Shown here: positions 5,597-8,150 of the stretch, in pieces
How positions within the stretch are numbered: position 1 is the first letter of the stretch
Layout of the letters: each line of letters opens with the position of its first letter
From: Verrucomicrobiota bacterium
Lineage (GTDB): Bacteria; Verrucomicrobiota; Verrucomicrobiia; Limisphaerales; AV2
Assembly: GCA_003218935.1 (NCBI GenBank)
Contig: QHPA01000404.1
Span: forward strand, 1 to 8,150
Length of the DNA stretch: 8,150 bases
Reading direction: 5' to 3'
Translations under genes and position numbers: made by a program
Notes under the pieces: generated by a model
Database searches by the model: none
What the model saw: the letters and a program-made list of their open reading frames with translations, nothing else
What the model was told of the DNA's origin: nothing

Positions 5597-5806
5597 TTAG
5601 CGGTTGCCTGAAAATCTGGCGATAACCAAAGCGATAGTAACCAGAAGAGCCAGCGCCACGCCGATGATTAACAGGAACCGCGGGTGGGCCTTTAGAAACC
5701 CCGTAAAGAACCGCTCCAGCTTCGCGGCCGCGGGGTTGTTCTCCGATCCGCCTCCGTCGTCACCGTCCGACGGACGCTTCATGTAGTCTCTGTTCTGAAT
5801 GCCCAT
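5597..5806 (-). CDS. Small single-span membrane protein, function unknown
   Basis: 69 residues. A short polar head beginning MGIQNRDYMKRPSDGDDGGG is followed by an amphipathic segment (about 28-42, AKLERFFTGFLKAHPR) and one membrane span (about 43-64), and it ends ARFSGNR. The 'M-G-I-x-x-RDYM-R' opening recalls short proteins and rhomboid tails of Planctomycetes and Verrucomicrobia that start with a '(D)RDY' motif; this is only a resemblance. There is no clear ribosome site. It lies 47 nt after the aminotransferase fusion gene on the same strand and is probably the last gene of the plsY transcript. An N-terminal cytoplasmic tail and a C-terminus outside would fit a tail-anchored topology. Confidence 0.65.
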   Translation of the reverse strand: MGIQNRDYMKRPSDGDDGGGSENNPAAAKLERFFTGFLKAHPRFLLIIGVALALLVTIALVIARFSGNR

Positions 5807-5853
5807 GTTCGTTCGGATTTCCGTGCGGCCGCAGAACGGCGCGCGAGCGGCCC

Positions 5854-7467
5854 TCACTTGCCGCTTCCGGTGACTTTCCGCAATTCGGTCAGCAGCGCGA
5901 CCAGGCTCTGCCGCGAGCAATCCCCCATCAGGCAGATCTGAATCCAGTTGCGGCGACGCAGGTATTCGCTCTGGTAACTGAGCAAAAAGCCGGCGGCTTG
6001 GAGTTGGTCGCCGATGCTTTGCGAGTGGACTGTCCCGGGCAGCGCCAGCGTGATGACCGCGGGCGACGCGTGCGCGTCGGGCGCGAGAATTTGCAAACCG
6101 AGTTCGCGGAGCTTGGGTCGGACCCAGGCGGACAGTTCCGCGATTTCCGCGAACGGCTGTCGCGTGTCGTAACGTTTCAAGGCGGCTTGCAGCGCCGACA
6201 ACAGGTTTGAGGAGTGGGTGAATGGGATGCCCTGCTGCGCCGCGCAATTGCCGAGATCGAGATAACGCGGCAGTTTGGACGGCTGCGGCGCAACGTCGTG
6301 ATGATAAAAAACCATCGAGAGCCCCGGAAATGCACCGAGGCCTTTGCCGCTGACGCACGAAGCGAGGTACACGCTTTGCAAATCGACCGTGACGGTGCCG
6401 ATCAAACTGATGCAGTCGAGACAGAGTTTGATGCCGCGCCCGGCGCAAAGCTGCTTCAACATCTCCACGTCGTTCAAAACGCCCGTCGAGGTTTCGCAGG
6501 CGGAAGCCCAGAGCCATTTGGCGTCACGATGGCGGTCCAGTGTGCTCCTGACCTGCTCACAGTCGAACACGCCGCCCCAATCCAGCTCGAGCGCATCGAA
6601 CGAAAGCCCGAACCGCCCGGCGTGGTCCACCAGCCGGGCGCCGAACTCCCCATTGCTCAGAATAATTCCCGGTCCGGACATTAACGAGAGTTGCGCGGCG
6701 ATCACGTCGTTGGCCAGGGTGCCGGAGCCGAGAAAAATTTCGACGCGCTGCGCGCGGACCAGTTGGCAAAGCAACGTTTTGATGAACGCAAACTCTTCCT
6801 TGAATTTGTCGCAGCGATGCGACACCGGCAGTTGGTCGAGCGCGGCCCGAATCTCCGGCCGAATGCTCACCGGGCCGGGCAGGAAGCTGAGCGGATTGAG
6901 CGCGCGGTCGGCGGTGGACGGGACGTTAAGAATGGGCCGCGCGTTTTCCTGAAATTCTTCGAGCGTCAGATACATCGGCTGATATTGCGCCTCCTTCGAG
7001 CCGACCAGCGGGCCGAACGGCACAAAACCAAGGTGCTTGTAGAGCTTTTGCTGGCGGACGGTGCCGGAAATGACGGCGAGGTTGTAATGCTGGCTCAACC
7101 CGTGATCCAGCAGCAGCTTGAGCAATCCTTGAAAGACCATCCCATTGCGGTGGCTCGGCAATACTGCCAACAAACGGACCTCGCATATCCTGCGGCCCGG
7201 CGGCAGGTAGCGATCGATGTTGCCGAGCTTTTCGTCGAGCGAGAAAGGCCGCTTGTCCCGCACCGCCATCATGCCGATGAGCTGGTTGCCATCCAGCGCG
7301 ATCAAATAGGCGTTCTCGTGGTGGAAACGGTCCACCAGCCGCTTCTCCGGGTTGGGCGGATGCTGCGGGATTTCCTCGACGAAGGTTTTGTAATTGAGGC
7401 GGAAAATCTGTTCGAACTCCGGTTCCCCGGAGGCGATTTTGAATCGCAAGTTTTGCTCCGCGCTCAT
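5854..7467 (-). CDS. GNAT N-acyltransferase domain fused to a class V PLP aminotransferase
   Basis: 537 residues, two domains. Residues about 8-170 are a GNAT fold with the opening 'FRLNYKTFVEE' (22-32), an acidic-to-hydrophobic strand YLIALDGNQLIGMMAVR (54-70), CEVRLLAVLPSHRNG (95-109, degenerate acyl-CoA loop) and KLYKHLGFVPFG (141-152). The 'Y-x-x-FVEE' opening recalls acyl-ACP-dependent N-acyltransferases (FeeM/LuxI-like). Residues about 192-532 are class V aminotransferase: FLPGPVSI, a GSGT phosphate loop (247-250), ETSTG (325-329), Asp351 in LCLDCISLIG (pyridine nitrogen), and the PLP lysine K375 in SGKGLG. Relatives include alanine-glyoxylate, serine and 2-aminoethylphosphonate transaminases; the substrate cannot be told. 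One polypeptide could make an amine and acylate it, which is inference. The ATG overlaps the plsY stop as ATGA, so expression is probably coupled to phospholipid synthesis. Confidence 0.85.
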   Translation of the reverse strand: MSAEQNLRFKIASGEPEFEQIFRLNYKTFVEEIPQHPPNPEKRLVDRFHHENAYLIALDGNQLIGMMAVRDKRPFSLDEKLGNIDRYLPPGRRICEVRLLAVLPSHRNGMVFQGLLKLLLDHGLSQHYNLAVISGTVRQQKLYKHLGFVPFGPLVGSKEAQYQPMYLTLEEFQENARPILNVPSTADRALNPLSFLPGPVSIRPEIRAALDQLPVSHRCDKFKEEFAFIKTLLCQLVRAQRVEIFLGSGTLANDVIAAQLSLMSGPGIILSNGEFGARLVDHAGRFGLSFDALELDWGGVFDCEQVRSTLDRHRDAKWLWASACETSTGVLNDVEMLKQLCAGRGIKLCLDCISLIGTVTVDLQSVYLASCVSGKGLGAFPGLSMVFYHHDVAPQPSKLPRYLDLGNCAAQQGIPFTHSSNLLSALQAALKRYDTRQPFAEIAELSAWVRPKLRELGLQILAPDAHASPAVITLALPGTVHSQSIGDQLQAAGFLLSYQSEYLRRRNWIQICLMGDCSRQSLVALLTELRKVTGSGK

Positions 7468-8099
7468 GGTTGCCTGGGAACGGCCCGTTTGTCGCCCTTG
7501 AGTTTTCGCCCGGTCATGAGTTTGTGTATTTCATCCGGGATATTTTTGCGGTGAGCAATCAAGACCAGCAGCGCCAAAGCCGACACGCCAAAAACGCTGG
7601 TCAACGAATAATCCGCTGCGAATAACGCCAGGGGGGTGAGCGCAAAAGCCAGCAGGCCGGCCAGCACAAAGTTGCGCAATGCCGCATAAACCACCGGAAA
7701 CAGCGCGGCGAAAGTGAGCGCGATGGAATAATCGAACATCAGCAGCGCGCCGAGCGAAGTCGCCACGCCTTTGCCGCCGTGAAACCAGAGTTGCGCCGGC
7801 CAGATGTGACCGATCGCCACCGCCACCATCGTCAGCACTGCGCCGGTCGGATTAAGTTGGAAATACCGCGCCAGCCAGACCGCGAACAGGCCTTTGAAAA
7901 AGTCGCACAATACGGTCAGGAAAAAACCGGGCCGGCCGAGTACCCGTCCCACGTTCGTGGCCCCCACGCTCCCACTGCCCAGCCAGCGGATATCGTCGCC
8001 CGTGCGCCAGCGCACCAGATAATAACCCGAGGTGAAACAGCCCAACGCATAACCCAGCAGCATCACCAGCGTCTCTTTGGCGTATGGCACGGAGTGCAT
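7464..8099 (-). CDS. plsY: Glycerol-3-phosphate acyltransferase PlsY
   Basis: 211 residues, the usual length. PlsY is an inner-membrane enzyme that transfers an acyl chain from acyl phosphate to position 1 of glycerol 3-phosphate, giving lysophosphatidate, the first step of phospholipid synthesis. All three family motifs are visible: GSGSVGATNVGRVLG (41-55), HGGKGVATSLG (107-117) and HRKNIPDEIHKLMTG (183-197). The first span begins near residue 12 (VMLLGYALGCFTSGYYLV), and the hydrophobic segments between the motifs fit the known seven-span topology. The ATG at 8099 was chosen although only a weak GGA precedes it; the ATG at residue 13 would start inside the first span. The stop overlaps the aminotransferase fusion as ATGA. 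PlsX, its usual acyl-phosphate-producing partner, is not in the window. Confidence 0.95.
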   Translation of the reverse strand: MHSVPYAKETLVMLLGYALGCFTSGYYLVRWRTGDDIRWLGSGSVGATNVGRVLGRPGFFLTVLCDFFKGLFAVWLARYFQLNPTGAVLTMVAVAIGHIWPAQLWFHGGKGVATSLGALLMFDYSIALTFAALFPVVYAALRNFVLAGLLAFALTPLALFAADYSLTSVFGVSALALLVLIAHRKNIPDEIHKLMTGRKLKGDKRAVPRQP

Positions 8100-8150
8100 T
8101 TATTAATCCGAAAACGGACGTTCGTTCCGCGGACTGCTTTGTTGACACCG

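Noticed and set aside
5854..7467. LuxI-type autoinducer synthase or CqsA-like enzyme
   Set aside because: Only the general GNAT opening is shared. The conserved LuxI Arg/Glu pattern is not clear, and the PLP domain is class V, unlike CqsA.
7852..8148. 98-codon minus-strand frame at the right edge
   Set aside because: It overlaps plsY in another frame and has no recognisable features. PlsY motifs settle the true frame.
8100..8150. Promoter for plsY
   Set aside because: TTAATA occurs just before the start, but no convincing -35 element at proper spacing is visible and the window ends.

Overview
This window is about 8.1 kb of moderately high-GC DNA. All ten credible genes lie on the minus strand, so they read from right to left. 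The content points to an environmental Verrucomicrobiota bacterium, most like the Pedosphaera/Limisphaerales group. Three things suggest this: zinc-ribbon membrane proteins beginning MNEIKFACPHC, a remnant of a beta-sandwich domain typical of large secreted proteins in that phylum, and short interspersed repeats that run through genes. This placement is inferred from remembered sequence style, not from a search.

Right part, first in transcription order (8099 to 5597): plsY (glycerol-3-phosphate acyltransferase) overlaps by ATGA a 537-residue fusion of a GNAT acyltransferase domain and a class V PLP aminotransferase. A 69-residue single-span membrane protein follows. A gap of about 0.2 kb holds a widespread GC-rich stem-loop repeat (PHPGPLPQERG type) and a small inverted repeat. 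No promoter is recognisable there.

Left part (5361 to 228): a tightly packed run whose junctions are 4-nt overlaps or gaps of no more than 14 nt, apart from the broken gene. It contains a Spinster-like MFS transporter that ends before its last membrane span, a four-span membrane protein, two tandem paralogous zinc-ribbon membrane proteins, a radical SAM protein of the COG1964/Tes-like type, a small three-span membrane protein, and an Lgt-family protein whose signature has lost key residues and gained cysteines. The radical SAM gene is broken: its C-terminal part is out of frame after a short GC-rich repeat, and its middle carries an in-frame palindromic insert. After the Lgt-like stop codon, a decayed secreted-protein domain continues in the same frame to position 48.

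Taken together, at least four genes touch lipid or membrane chemistry: lysophosphatidate synthesis (PlsY), a lysolipid-type transporter fold (Spinster), a radical SAM family that includes tetraether lipid synthase, and an Lgt-like fold. A membrane-lipid modification locus is a reasonable hypothesis but is unproven. Bases 1-47 and 8100-8150 show nothing I can name. No tRNA, rRNA, CRISPR array or transposase is visible.
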